Below, in pieces: positions 37,948 to 48,367 of a DNA stretch of 63,029 bases; position 1 is the stretch's first letter; every line of letters begins with the position of its first letter. This DNA comes from Microcaldota archaeon. Lineage in GTDB: Archaea; Micrarchaeota; Micrarchaeia; Micrarchaeales; Micrarchaeaceae. A program made the translations under genes and the position numbers. The notes below the pieces were generated by a model. That model was not told the origin of the DNA, did no database searches, and saw only the letters and a list, made by a program, of their open reading frames with translations. The DNA lies in the NCBI GenBank assembly GCA_021792395.1, contig JAJYUR010000003.1, positions 1-63,029 on the forward strand. Direction: 5' to 3'.

Positions 37948-39363
37948 ATGTCAGGAACGAATGCAGAGGTAGTCCAAAACGAAAGCGAATACATGCAGAG
38001 GTATGGATTTAAGGATACTAATACAACGTATGAGCACATAGATAAAGGGCTCTCTGAAGAGGTTGTCAGGTTCATCTCTAAAAGCAAGAACGAACCTGAG
38101 TGGATGTTAGAAAAAAGATTGCATGGCCTGAAGATATTCCTTGAAAAACCGGTTCCGCTGTGGGGCCCAGATCTGCAAAGCATAGATTACTCAGACATAT
38201 ATTATTACCTTAAACCAAACGCAGGCAAGAGCGATAGTTGGGATGCTGTCCCAGAAGACATAAAAAATACATTTGACAAGTTGGGCATACCAGAAGCTGA
38301 ACGCAAATTCTTTTCAGGGGCGGAGGCGCAGTACGATTCTGAAGTGGTATACCACCACATAAAGGAGGAGCTCGAGAAGCAGGGCGTTATATTTACCGAT
38401 ACGGACACAGCAGTGAAGAAATACCCTGAGATAATTAAAAAATATTTCGGAACCATAATACCTCCATCAGATAATAAATATGCAGCATTGAACACTGCGT
38501 GCTGGAGCGGAGGCTCATTCATCTACGTGCCCAAGGGCGTAAAAGTTGCAATGCCGCTTCAGGCTTATTTCAGGATAAATGCAGAAAAGGCGGGGCAATT
38601 CGAAAGGACGCTCATAATAGCGGATGAAGGCGCAGAGGTAACGTATGAGGAAGGGTGTACAGCGCCTATTTACATAAGCTCGTCGTTGCACTCTGCAGTA
38701 GTGGAGCTTGTAGCACTGAAAGGCTCACACATCCGTTATGTCACGGTACAAAACTGGTCAAAAAATGTGTATAACCTTGTAACGCAAAGGGCTTTTGCGT
38801 ACGAGAATGCGCACGTAGAATGGATAGATGCCAATATAGGAAGTAAGGTGAATATGAAATACCCAAGCGTATTCCTCAAAGAGAGGGGAGCGAAAGGAGA
38901 CATACTGTCAATAGCTGTTGCAGGCAATAACCAGACGCAGGATTCTGGCGGAAAAGTTTATCACCTGGCACCAGACACTAGCTCTAGCATAATATCCAAA
39001 AGCGTATCTAAGGGGAGCGGAGTTGCCACATACAGGGGATTAGTACATATAGACAAGAAGGCAACGAATTCCAGATCTGCGGTCAAATGCGATGCGCTGC
39101 TGTTGGATAACAACGCAAAAACCAACACGTTCCCATACAATGAGGTATATAGCGAGGATGCATTTGTAAGCCACGAAGCAACGGTAGGAAGGCTTGGTGA
39201 AGATGAGCTGTTTTACCTGATGTCCAGAGGGCTGAGCGAAGATGATGCAATAGCGACCGCAGTTCTTGGATTTATACAACCATTGATAGATGTGCTGCCT
39301 TTGGAATACTCGCTGGAGCTCAAAAGGCTGATAAAACTTGATACCAGCAACTCGATTGCATGA
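37948..39363 (+). CDS. sufB: Fe-S assembly scaffold SufB
   Basis: YFRINAEKAGQFERTLIIADEGAEVTYEEGCTAP, SRSAVKCDALL, first gene of the suf cluster. Confidence 0.95.
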   Translation: MSGTNAEVVQNESEYMQRYGFKDTNTTYEHIDKGLSEEVVRFISKSKNEPEWMLEKRLHGLKIFLEKPVPLWGPDLQSIDYSDIYYYLKPNAGKSDSWDAVPEDIKNTFDKLGIPEAERKFFSGAEAQYDSEVVYHHIKEELEKQGVIFTDTDTAVKKYPEIIKKYFGTIIPPSDNKYAALNTACWSGGSFIYVPKGVKVAMPLQAYFRINAEKAGQFERTLIIADEGAEVTYEEGCTAPIYISSSLHSAVVELVALKGSHIRYVTVQNWSKNVYNLVTQRAFAYENAHVEWIDANIGSKVNMKYPSVFLKERGAKGDILSIAVAGNNQTQDSGGKVYHLAPDTSSSIISKSVSKGSGVATYRGLVHIDKKATNSRSAVKCDALLLDNNAKTNTFPYNEVYSEDAFVSHEATVGRLGEDELFYLMSRGLSEDDAIATAVLGFIQPLIDVLPLEYSLELKRLIKLDTSNSIA

Positions 39364-40655
39364 AGGGCAATATTATGGAATATGCTAAATTTCTAAACGA
39401 GGCGCGTGAAAATGCAACTGCGCTGCCGTATGAAAAAATGGAATTGTACAAGCGTTACACTAAAAGATTTGCTATCGAAATGCCGCGTTCTGATAGCCAT
39501 GAAAACATAAAGGATGCAGAGTATGCCGAAGGCGCGGTCAAATACTTATCGCAGATAATGGGAGGGGCACCTGATGTGATATTATTAAACGGGCATTTAA
39601 TTGGCAACACATCTGGCATCGTTGATGAAGTCGATCCTGCATCAGAAGCATCTTTTTCAGATAGAAAATTGTACAAAAACGATGAAGATAAATTTGCAGC
39701 ATTTGCAAATGGCTTTTCAAAAACAGTCTTAAGAATAAGAGTCGATGGCCACAGAAGGGTGAATGTATTGATTTATGGCGGCGATACTGCATTGCCGGTG
39801 CAGGTACTGGTAAACGCCGCGGAGGGATCAGACTTGACATTGAATGAATTCTATTTTTCTGAGGGCACAGGGGCTGCAATTATCGGGGTGCTGAATGAGA
39901 TAAATACGGAAAGCAACTCCAGGGTAGAATTGAATTCCATACATTGCGAGAAGGAGGAGGCAAATGCCTTTGCTATGGTTAAGGGGGTATCAGGCAGGGG
40001 AAGCTCCATATCATTAAACACCATTTATGCAGGAGGAAGTTTCATAAGGCAGAGGAATATGTTGGATGCACAGGGGTTAGGTTCAGGCGTAGAAGCCAAC
40101 GATATAGTGCTCGGGGTTAAAGGGCAGGCGTTTGATATATTCACGCACTTGATTAATTCCAACGAGGATACGCGTGCGCAATCAGCCATGAAAGCCGTGC
40201 TCATGGGAGGCTCTATGGCTTATATGAAAAGCATGGCGAAGATGAAACATGGCGCAAAAAGATCCAAGTCTGCCATAGTAGAGCGTGGGCTGCTATATGA
40301 TAAAGCGTCGCATATCGATCTCATACCTGATATGTCTATAGACGAAAGCGATGTTAAAGCTATGCATTCAAGCTCTTCGTCCCCAATAAGCAAGGATGAC
40401 CTATTTTATTTATGCACGCGGGGTATAACAGAGGATGATGCAAAGCTCTCGATAGCCTTAGGCTTCATACTGGAAACAGTTGCAAGGATAAATGACAATA
40501 ATGTAAAGACGTTTGCTGCAAATTTGATAAGGGATCGGTTAGTAGGTGCGAATTTTAGTTTGCCAGACAATATGAATTCGAAGGACGTATGGATGACAGA
40601 CATAAACAGAAAGGCACATGAGGTGCAAGGCGATTCAGATGATGACAGAATATGA
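39360..40655 (+). CDS. sufD: Fe-S assembly protein SufD
   Basis: SufB/D-family C-terminus (THLINSNEDTRAQSAMKAVLMG..., DDLFYLCTRGITEDDAKLSIALGFI); ATGA overlap with sufB. Confidence 0.9.
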   Translation: MKGNIMEYAKFLNEARENATALPYEKMELYKRYTKRFAIEMPRSDSHENIKDAEYAEGAVKYLSQIMGGAPDVILLNGHLIGNTSGIVDEVDPASEASFSDRKLYKNDEDKFAAFANGFSKTVLRIRVDGHRRVNVLIYGGDTALPVQVLVNAAEGSDLTLNEFYFSEGTGAAIIGVLNEINTESNSRVELNSIHCEKEEANAFAMVKGVSGRGSSISLNTIYAGGSFIRQRNMLDAQGLGSGVEANDIVLGVKGQAFDIFTHLINSNEDTRAQSAMKAVLMGGSMAYMKSMAKMKHGAKRSKSAIVERGLLYDKASHIDLIPDMSIDESDVKAMHSSSSSPISKDDLFYLCTRGITEDDAKLSIALGFILETVARINDNNVKTFAANLIRDRLVGANFSLPDNMNSKDVWMTDINRKAHEVQGDSDDDRI

Positions 40656-40956
40656 AAGCATATTGAAGGGATTTTTACCTGCACTGCGCAGCCGGGTTGC
40701 TGCAGAGCTTAATGTTAATTATGGGCTAAAACAGACAGAAATAGCCATGCTTTTAGAGGTAACGCAGGCAGAGGTAAGCAAATATCTGAATGGCACCCAA
40801 CCAAAAAGCGGCAGTTTTACTATGCAGTTGGATGATGCAGAAGTTAAAAAAATGGCAAAAATGGTATTGGAGCATAACGATTACGAAGCGCAGAGGGTGG
40901 CATGCAGACTATGCCCGAAAGGCTCCGCTTCGAAATGCAGCATAATGGTAAAATGA
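40639..40956 (+). CDS. HTH transcriptional regulator with C-terminal cysteine cluster (COG2522-like)
   Basis: LKQTEIAMLLEVTQAEVSKYLNGT HTH; C-terminal CRLCPKGSASKC. Confidence 0.75.
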   Translation: MMTEYESILKGFLPALRSRVAAELNVNYGLKQTEIAMLLEVTQAEVSKYLNGTQPKSGSFTMQLDDAEVKKMAKMVLEHNDYEAQRVACRLCPKGSASKCSIMVK

Positions 40957-40965
40957 TGTGATACA

Positions 40966-41703
40966 ATGATGTTAGAAATAAAAGATTTGCACGTAAGCGC
41001 TTCAGACAAAATGATACTAGACGGGCTTGATCTTGTCATAAAACAGGGTGAGTTCCATGTGCTTATGGGGCCAAACGGTTCTGGAAAAACTACGCTTGCA
41101 AAGGCCATAATGGGATATCCAGGCTTGAAGATAACCAAGGGAGACATATTGGTGGATGGCAAAAGCATACTTGGATTACCAACGGATAGAATCGCAAAAC
41201 TTGGCTTATTCCTACAATTTCAGGCTCCCGTTGAAATCGATGGTGTTGGATTCGTTAATTTCCTGAAATCCTCTTTGGAATCAATAAATGACAAAACATT
41301 GAACACCCGGGAGTTCATGAAGGACGTGAAGGACTATTCTACTGCACTTAAGATGGATAAGGGGGTTGTAGGCAGATCGTTGAATAAAGGGTTTTCTGGA
41401 GGGGAGAAGAAAAAGGCTGAGATTTTGCAGATGGCACTTATAAATCCAAAGCTCGCAATATTGGATGAACCTGATTCAGGGCTTGACATAGACGCAATAA
41501 AGGTAGTCGCTGAAAACATTAACAGCATAGCCAAAAAGAATAACCAGAGCCTTCTTGTAATAACGCACTACAACAGGATATTGAGCTATATGAAACCGGA
41601 ATTTGTACACGTTATAAGCCATGGTAGGATAGTGAAGGAAGGAGGCTTGGAATTGATAGAACATTTGGAAAAGATGGGCTATGAAGAATTTGAAAAGGCA
41701 TAG
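40966..41703 (+). CDS. sufC: Fe-S assembly ATPase SufC
   Basis: GPNGSGKTTLAKAIMGYP, FSGGEKKKAEILQMALINPKLAILDEPDSGLD. Confidence 0.95.
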   Translation: MMLEIKDLHVSASDKMILDGLDLVIKQGEFHVLMGPNGSGKTTLAKAIMGYPGLKITKGDILVDGKSILGLPTDRIAKLGLFLQFQAPVEIDGVGFVNFLKSSLESINDKTLNTREFMKDVKDYSTALKMDKGVVGRSLNKGFSGGEKKKAEILQMALINPKLAILDEPDSGLDIDAIKVVAENINSIAKKNNQSLLVITHYNRILSYMKPEFVHVISHGRIVKEGGLELIEHLEKMGYEEFEKA

Positions 41704-41711
41704 TTGATGAT

Positions 41712-42965
41712 TTGATGAAGAGATTAGATGTTGAAAGCATACGCAGGGATTTTCCGATATTGAATGTCAAGATGAGAGGGCATGACCTTGTTTACCTTGA
41801 TAGCGCAGCCACCTCTCAGAAGCCAGTGCAGGTAATCGATTCGATATACCAATATTATACCAATTATAACGCCAACATACATAGAGGGATATATGAACTT
41901 GCGGAACTTGCAACGGATGCTTATGATGGGTCAAAGGATAAAGTCGCAAAATTTATCAATGCAAATTCGATGGAAGAGATAGTATATGTTATGAACACGA
42001 CAGAAGCGATAAACCTAGTGGCATTGAGCTGGGGGGAAGAAAACATAAAGGAAGGAGATCATATACTTATATCTGAAATGGAACATCACAGCAATCTTGT
42101 CCCATGGCTGCTTTTGGCGAATAGGAAAAAGGCGATTTTGGATTACATAAAGCTTGATGAAAGCAAGACAATGATTGATATGGAAAGTTTGAAGGAGGAA
42201 CTTGAAAAGGATCCTAAAATACTGGCAATAAGCCATTCCTCCAACGTATTGGGGACCATAAATGATGTTAAAGCGATAGGTTCGCTTGCGCACAAACATG
42301 GGGCAAAGGTGCTTGTAGACGGAGCGCAATCTGCACCCCATATGCCGGTAGATGTACGCGATATTGACTGTGATTTCTTTGCATTTTCGGGGCACAAAAT
42401 GCTCGGGCCCACAGGCATCGGAACATTATATGCAAAGAAGGACATTCTTAATTCGATGCCGCCAGTTATAGGTGGAGGCGACATGATAAGGACTGTGGAA
42501 AAATATGCTTGCACATGGAATGATCTTCCATGGAAATTTGAGGCGGGGACATCAAACATAGAGGGAGGCATAGGACTTTCAGCCGCAGTGGATTATCTTA
42601 ATAAGGTAGGTATGGGCAATATATATGCACATGAAAGAGACATAACAGAATATGCGCTCAAGAGGCTATCTGAAATCAGCAATGTATCGGTCTTTGGGCC
42701 AGATTATAATAGCATGCCTAACCGGTCAGGTGTGATATCCTTTGCAATAGAAGGCGTGCATCCGCACGACATAGCAAGCATATTCGACAGCATGGGCATT
42801 GCCATACGCGCAGGGCATCACTGTGCTATGCCCTTAGTTACTGAATTGATTAATGAAGCGGCAGTTGCAAGGATGAGTTTTTATTTATACAACAGGAAGG
42901 ATGAGGTAGACAGAGCAATTGATGCAATAGCTGAAGTAAAGAAAATTTTCAAGATAGGAAGGTGA
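41712..42965 (+). CDS. sufS: Cysteine desulfurase SufS
   Basis: VYLDSAATSQKP, FFAFSGHKMLGPTGIG, RAGHHCAMPL. Confidence 0.95.
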   Translation: MMKRLDVESIRRDFPILNVKMRGHDLVYLDSAATSQKPVQVIDSIYQYYTNYNANIHRGIYELAELATDAYDGSKDKVAKFINANSMEEIVYVMNTTEAINLVALSWGEENIKEGDHILISEMEHHSNLVPWLLLANRKKAILDYIKLDESKTMIDMESLKEELEKDPKILAISHSSNVLGTINDVKAIGSLAHKHGAKVLVDGAQSAPHMPVDVRDIDCDFFAFSGHKMLGPTGIGTLYAKKDILNSMPPVIGGGDMIRTVEKYACTWNDLPWKFEAGTSNIEGGIGLSAAVDYLNKVGMGNIYAHERDITEYALKRLSEISNVSVFGPDYNSMPNRSGVISFAIEGVHPHDIASIFDSMGIAIRAGHHCAMPLVTELINEAAVARMSFYLYNRKDEVDRAIDAIAEVKKIFKIGR

Positions 42966-42969
42966 TTTT

Positions 42970-43374
42970 TTGCCAATAGATATATATGCAGAGGAACTTA
43001 TTTCAAATTATGAGCATCCGCATAATAAGGGAAAGATTAACGACCCGAATGCAGAGATGCACGAGTATAATCCGATATGCGGCGATGACATAACGTTGTA
43101 TTTGAAAATAAAAGAAGATATTGTAGATGATGTTAAGTTTGATGGAAAGGGATGCGCCATAAGCATAGGCGTTGCAAGCATGCTCACAGACTCAATAAAA
43201 GGTAAACGCCTTGAGGATATAGATGCAATGGGATTTAAGGACATAGTGAAAATACTTGGAATGGATCCAGGACCTGCGCGCGCCAAGTGTGCTTCAATAT
43301 CTTTAAAGGCGCTGAAGAAGGCTATTTTTCTTTATCAGCATAAAACAGTAGATAGGGATACGGAAAAATTATAG
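42970..43374 (+). CDS. sufU: SufU/IscU-like scaffold
   Basis: NPICGDDITLYL, FDGKGCAISIGVASMLTDSIKGK, ARAKCASISLKAL. Confidence 0.9.
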   Translation: MPIDIYAEELISNYEHPHNKGKINDPNAEMHEYNPICGDDITLYLKIKEDIVDDVKFDGKGCAISIGVASMLTDSIKGKRLEDIDAMGFKDIVKILGMDPGPARAKCASISLKALKKAIFLYQHKTVDRDTEKL

Positions 43375-43441
43375 GCAGATGTGCACTAAAAAGACTTATT
43401 AATCTAAACGGGTTTAATAGATAATAGGTGGAATAGATAAC

Positions 43442-44452
43442 ATGCCAGATAGCTTTAATGGTAATGGCAATAAAGCAATTGGACCGCTAAGCGCACAAAG
43501 CGCTATGGAATATTTAATGACATACGGATGGTCAATACTTATAATTGCAATTGTTCTTCTGGCTATGTTTCAGCTTGGATTATTCAGCTCGTTGCAACTC
43601 GCTCCTAAGATACCTCCTGGCTCATGCCAAGTGGTCAGGCCCAACGGCCCAGGGAATAATCAATTTATTACCTTAGAGGGCACATGCAATAAGTATCTCC
43701 CACAATTCGTAGCTGAGTTCAATGGAAAAGATTCTAATATAACTGCAAACTTATCGCTTCTGAAATTCGTGAATACTGGCACATTCACAGTATCAGCATG
43801 GATTATGAGCAGGGGATATACTGGAAGCGAGCAGAATGTAGTTTCATTAGGTAATGATGGATGTTACGTAAGTTATTACAACGGCACAAATGACACTGGA
43901 GTCATACTGTTAGACGCGCCTGGAGCGCCAGGTGCGATAAGCAGTAGCACATACCCTACCAATGTATTCAAGGCAGCAGCATGCATCTATAACACTACAT
44001 ATAAAGGGGCGCAATGGGAATTCGTAACAGCACCGTTTAATTCCTCTAATTATAATCATTGGTTCTTTTTGGTGGAAACGTATAATGGAAACTCGTTGCA
44101 ATTGTATATAAATGGGAAGCTTGCCAATAGCACTGTTGCACCTGGATTTATGATAACCCCTAAAAATTACATATCAATAGGTTCTATATACACCACAATA
44201 GACCCTGGCGTGCGCCTTTGGTATAATGGTTCGATAGCTAACGTCCAGATTTATAATTCATCCTTCAGCCTTTCACAGGTGCAACAGCTTTATAAAGAGG
44301 GCATAATAGGAGCCCCTGCAGATCTTTATAACCTTGTGAGCTGGATACCGCTGGATGGGAACGCAGCAGACTATGGAGGAAACGGGGCAAATGGAAAATC
44401 GCTTAATTCTACTTATACAAATGCATGGGTAAGCAATTATACAGTGCCCTGA
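43442..44452 (+). CDS. Secreted/pilin-like protein: class III signal peptide plus LamG-like domain
   Basis: AQSAMEYLMTYGWSILIIAIVLLAMFQLGLF; WHFFLVETYNG-type LamG region (FFLVETYNGNSLQLYINGKLANST). Confidence 0.75.
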   Translation: MPDSFNGNGNKAIGPLSAQSAMEYLMTYGWSILIIAIVLLAMFQLGLFSSLQLAPKIPPGSCQVVRPNGPGNNQFITLEGTCNKYLPQFVAEFNGKDSNITANLSLLKFVNTGTFTVSAWIMSRGYTGSEQNVVSLGNDGCYVSYYNGTNDTGVILLDAPGAPGAISSSTYPTNVFKAAACIYNTTYKGAQWEFVTAPFNSSNYNHWFFLVETYNGNSLQLYINGKLANSTVAPGFMITPKNYISIGSIYTTIDPGVRLWYNGSIANVQIYNSSFSLSQVQQLYKEGIIGAPADLYNLVSWIPLDGNAADYGGNGANGKSLNSTYTNAWVSNYTVP

Positions 44453-44473
44453 TTACAGAAAAGCAATTTATAT

Positions 44474-46003
44474 ATGCAATACAATAATGAAAAGTGCGAT
44501 GAGTATATGCCAGGCAATCGTAGTACTAACGGATATGGTGCTGTGCGCATTTTCAATACCATGAGTAGAAAAACGGAGACCTTAAAAACGTTGAAAGAGG
44601 GCTTGGTGAAGATTTACTGCTGCGGGCCGACGGTATATGAAAGCCCGCATATTGGAAATATGAGAACATATGTCTGGCAGGACATCTTTAGACGAACCCT
44701 TGAATTAAATGGGTATGAGGTTTTACACGTAAGAAATATAACAGATGTCGGGCATCTTAAAAGTGATGCAGACACAGGGGAGGACAAACTGCAGGAAAGC
44801 GCCAATAGGCGGCATTCCACGGCTTGGGACATTGCAAGGATGTATACCGAAGAATTCTTTGATTATTCTAGAATGCTCAACATTCGAGACCCATCAGTAT
44901 CCCCTAGGGCTACAGATCATATTAATGAAATGTTGGCCTTGATAAAAAAACTGGATGATAATGGATACATATATGAGATACGCAACGATGGCATATATTA
45001 CGACACTTCAAAATTTAAAGAATATGGAAAACTTACTGGGATGAACTTTGCGCAGCTCAATAATTATCTTATTGGAGGCGCACGCGTTGAGCTTTCAAAG
45101 GACAAACGTAACATAACGGATTTTGCGCTTTGGAAATTTTCGCCGGTAGATGAAAAAAGGGACATGGAATGGGATTCTGAGTATGGCATTGGATTCCCAG
45201 GATGGCATATTGAATGCAGCGCAATGAGCATGAAATACCTTGGAGAAACCATAGATATTCATTGCGGGGGTGTGGACCACATATACATACATCATCCAAA
45301 CGAGATAGCCCAAAGCGAAGGTGCGACGGGGAAAAAATTTGTCAACTACTGGATGCATGGTGAATTCATACTGGTAGAAAATAAAAAAATGTCAAAATCC
45401 AAAGGAAGTTTTTACACCGTAGCAGACATATTAAAGAAGGGATTTGGATGGAGGGAGATTAGGTATCTACTTTTTTCTGCACATTATAGGAGCCAGCTTA
45501 ATTTTACGTTTAGGGGCCTTGAGTCAGCAAAGGCATCAATAAGCAGGATGCATGACATTATGCGCAGGCTAAACGGGATTAATGAGCCAGATGACAATGC
45601 AGAACTTAAAAAATTGCGCGCTTTCGTTAATTCGCACAAAAACGAATTTCTCAAATATATGAATAACGACATAATGGTGCCAGAGGCGCTTCGGGTTGTA
45701 TTTGATTTAATATCATACATAAACAAGCAGATTGAAGAGGGGAGGATTGGCAAAACAGGCTCAGAGGAGGCAATAGGCGCCATGCTCTTTTTTGATAGCG
45801 TCTTAGGACTAAATCTTGCCGAACTTATGGAGGAGGACGAAGCGCCGCAAGAAGTAATTGAATTACTTGATAAAAGGGATATTGCACGGGCAAAAAGGGA
45901 TTATGCACTTGCTGATGAAATAAGGAATACCATATTGGATAAATACGGATTTATCGTAGAGGACAGCAAGGATGGCCAACATCTGAAGAAAGCAAGCCGA
46001 TAG
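44474..46003 (+). CDS. cysS: Cysteinyl-tRNA synthetase
   Basis: YCCGPTVYESPHIGNMRTYV, GWHIECSAMS, HHPNEIAQSE, KMSKSKGSF. Confidence 0.95.
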   Translation: MQYNNEKCDEYMPGNRSTNGYGAVRIFNTMSRKTETLKTLKEGLVKIYCCGPTVYESPHIGNMRTYVWQDIFRRTLELNGYEVLHVRNITDVGHLKSDADTGEDKLQESANRRHSTAWDIARMYTEEFFDYSRMLNIRDPSVSPRATDHINEMLALIKKLDDNGYIYEIRNDGIYYDTSKFKEYGKLTGMNFAQLNNYLIGGARVELSKDKRNITDFALWKFSPVDEKRDMEWDSEYGIGFPGWHIECSAMSMKYLGETIDIHCGGVDHIYIHHPNEIAQSEGATGKKFVNYWMHGEFILVENKKMSKSKGSFYTVADILKKGFGWREIRYLLFSAHYRSQLNFTFRGLESAKASISRMHDIMRRLNGINEPDDNAELKKLRAFVNSHKNEFLKYMNNDIMVPEALRVVFDLISYINKQIEEGRIGKTGSEEAIGAMLFFDSVLGLNLAELMEEDEAPQEVIELLDKRDIARAKRDYALADEIRNTILDKYGFIVEDSKDGQHLKKASR

Positions 46004-46118
46004 TATGGCAATCTGAGGCGTGTTTGTGCTTTAATCTTTATGGCTTTTTAATGCAAGCAAACTTAAGTTCTTTACTGGGCAGTTATGCGGATTTTAGGTG
46101 CCCACATTCACCTCCCAA

Positions 46119-46829
46119 TTATTCTAGGCTTATTTCTATCCTTTTGTTGTGAGACCCTTTGTTCTCATATTTTAACAGGCTAATCTTACCTACTTCTTTA
46201 GTGTTTGCCACATGCGTCCCTCCATCCATTTGAAAATCAAAACCTACTATGTCTATTATCCGTACACTCGCCATGCTTTTCATCAGCTCTTCGCCAGGCG
46301 CTGTGCGCGCCAAATTAGTTATTTTACTTGCTTCATCATTGGACATAACCTTAACTTCTACCGCATGCCCTTCATCCACTATTATTTGAGCAGCACTTAT
46401 CAGCTCGAGAACCCCTTCCCTGTCTAGTCCAGGTATGTCAAAATCCGCACGCGCTTTGTCATCGTATATCTGGCCCCCTGTCATCAACCCGCTATGTTTT
46501 TTTGACACTACACCGTCCAATATGTGCAATGCAGTATGAAAACGCATATGCATATATCTTTTTTCCCAATCTAAATCGCAACTTACCTCATCACCGACAA
46601 CTATGCCTTCCCTGTCTATTTTGTGTACGACATCATCGCCTTTTTTGATGACTTCAACTACATTGTATGTGGCATCGCCTGCATTTATGGTTCCTGTATC
46701 GCATGGCTGCCCACCCCCAGTAGGATAGAACGCTGTTTTGTCAAGCTGTATTTCCAACCCTTCTACCGAGGTAACTTTTGCCTTAAATGCCCTTGTATAC
46801 ATATGTTCGAGATATAATTTATCGGTCAT
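46119..46829 (-). CDS. alaX: AlaX-type alanyl-tRNA editing protein
   Basis: FYPTGGGQPCDTG, RFHTALHIL, DGGTHVANTKEVG. Confidence 0.85.
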   Translation of the reverse strand: MTDKLYLEHMYTRAFKAKVTSVEGLEIQLDKTAFYPTGGGQPCDTGTINAGDATYNVVEVIKKGDDVVHKIDREGIVVGDEVSCDLDWEKRYMHMRFHTALHILDGVVSKKHSGLMTGGQIYDDKARADFDIPGLDREGVLELISAAQIIVDEGHAVEVKVMSNDEASKITNLARTAPGEELMKSMASVRIIDIVGFDFQMDGGTHVANTKEVGKISLLKYENKGSHNKRIEISLE

Positions 46830-47014
46830 TGAATTCATAGCCTCAAATATTGGCATGTGCACGAATATGCTGATTGGCTTAACATGGCCTTTATGTTTTG
46901 GCAAAACGCCTGCGCATGTCAATAATTTTTTATGCTTTTATTACTTTTTTAGGTTTGCAAATAAATATATAGATGGCATTACCTAGGTTATTGAATATAT
47001 GCGCTTGAACTTTT

Positions 47015-47674
47015 GTGGTTTTTATGGCTAAAACAGTTATAGTTTCGTTAGGAGGGTCATTTTTATTCTCACACTCCAATGCACTGCCAGCCTTAAAGCA
47101 GAAATTGATGGACATGCGCGGATTTAATTTCGGTATAATCGTAGGAGGAGGCAGACTGGCCAGGAACTATATAGATTTTGCTAGGAAGCTGGGATTGGCT
47201 GAAAATGCTCTGCATACGATAGGGATAATGGGCACCGATATAAATGCGTTTATGATTTCAAAATATTTTAATTGCGCACTTTATTGCAGCGATCCACGAT
47301 TGATGAAATTTAAAAGTAAGATAGTCGTAAGCGGTGGATTCAAGCCAGGTTGGACAACGGATGTATGCTCGGCATACGCCGCAGTTTCGTCAGGTTCTAA
47401 GGTAATATTTAATATATCCAAAGAGCGTGGTGTTTATACGAAGGATCCAAAGGCATTTAAAAACGCCAGATTAATAAAAGAGATTAACGCATCGAAGTTG
47501 ATAGAGATGATGACGCATAAGCGTACCGCAGGTGTCAACTATATTTTTGATCCTATGGCATCGAAAATATGCAGAATGAGCGGCATTCGCGTAGTCGTAA
47601 CAAATTCGGTTTTTGATATATTTAGATATTTGAATGGACTTCAAGTAAAAGGCACCATCATTGAACCTAAATAG
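47015..47674 (+). CDS. pyrH: UMP kinase
   Basis: VIVSLGGSFLF, IVGGGRLARNYIDFARKLG, SGGFKPGWTTD, GVYTKDPKAFKNA. Confidence 0.9.
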   Translation: MVFMAKTVIVSLGGSFLFSHSNALPALKQKLMDMRGFNFGIIVGGGRLARNYIDFARKLGLAENALHTIGIMGTDINAFMISKYFNCALYCSDPRLMKFKSKIVVSGGFKPGWTTDVCSAYAAVSSGSKVIFNISKERGVYTKDPKAFKNARLIKEINASKLIEMMTHKRTAGVNYIFDPMASKICRMSGIRVVVTNSVFDIFRYLNGLQVKGTIIEPK

Positions 47675-47719
47675 AATGTCCCATAAAAATTAATATAATA
47701 GCATCATCTTATTATAAGC

Positions 47720-48340
47720 ATGGAGAAATATGAGGTTATAGAGCATAGGGAAAGGAGTGATGAAGGAGAAAATTCCTATATAATATCTGCTCTGAATTTT
47801 GTCTTGCCTACATATGTGAAATTTAGATTTCCGCAAAAACTTTTGAAGGGCAGCGAGATAACTTTTGATGACAAGTCAGTCCACTATGAAAAGATCCAGT
47901 CTACAGATATAATTGAGTGTAAGAAGGGCAGCGAGATAACTATAGATACAAGTTATGATATAAAATATACCGGAGGATACTCCATAGATGGAAAGACAAT
48001 CTTTATAGACAGAAATTTCCCGCCTTCTTTGAATATAGGTGGAAAGACCATAAGTATTTTGGAGAGTATTGGAAGACATCACGAGCTGACAGAAAAATGG
48101 CTTACTGATGATGCATATGAATACCCATATGCGCATGAAATAGCTGACAGCATAGAAAAGCGTTATGTTGAGTCGCTTGGCATAGACTGGACGGCTTACA
48201 GCAATGAAGTAGGAAAGCACCTGCATGAAACCTATGCGAGGAAATTGCAGCGCAGCCCGAAAAATCTGGACCTATCCCCATATGTGTACTCACACGATAA
48301 TCAGGCAATTGAAGAGATCCGAGAAAGCATGGAGATTTAG
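47720..48340 (+). CDS. Hypothetical protein with His/Glu-rich motif
   Basis: 206 aa; GRHHELTEKWLTDDAYEYPYAHEIAD. Confidence 0.7.
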   Translation: MEKYEVIEHRERSDEGENSYIISALNFVLPTYVKFRFPQKLLKGSEITFDDKSVHYEKIQSTDIIECKKGSEITIDTSYDIKYTGGYSIDGKTIFIDRNFPPSLNIGGKTISILESIGRHHELTEKWLTDDAYEYPYAHEIADSIEKRYVESLGIDWTAYSNEVGKHLHETYARKLQRSPKNLDLSPYVYSHDNQAIEEIRESMEI

Positions 48341-48367
48341 TTACGTACCGGCATGTGAGGTGTTTGA

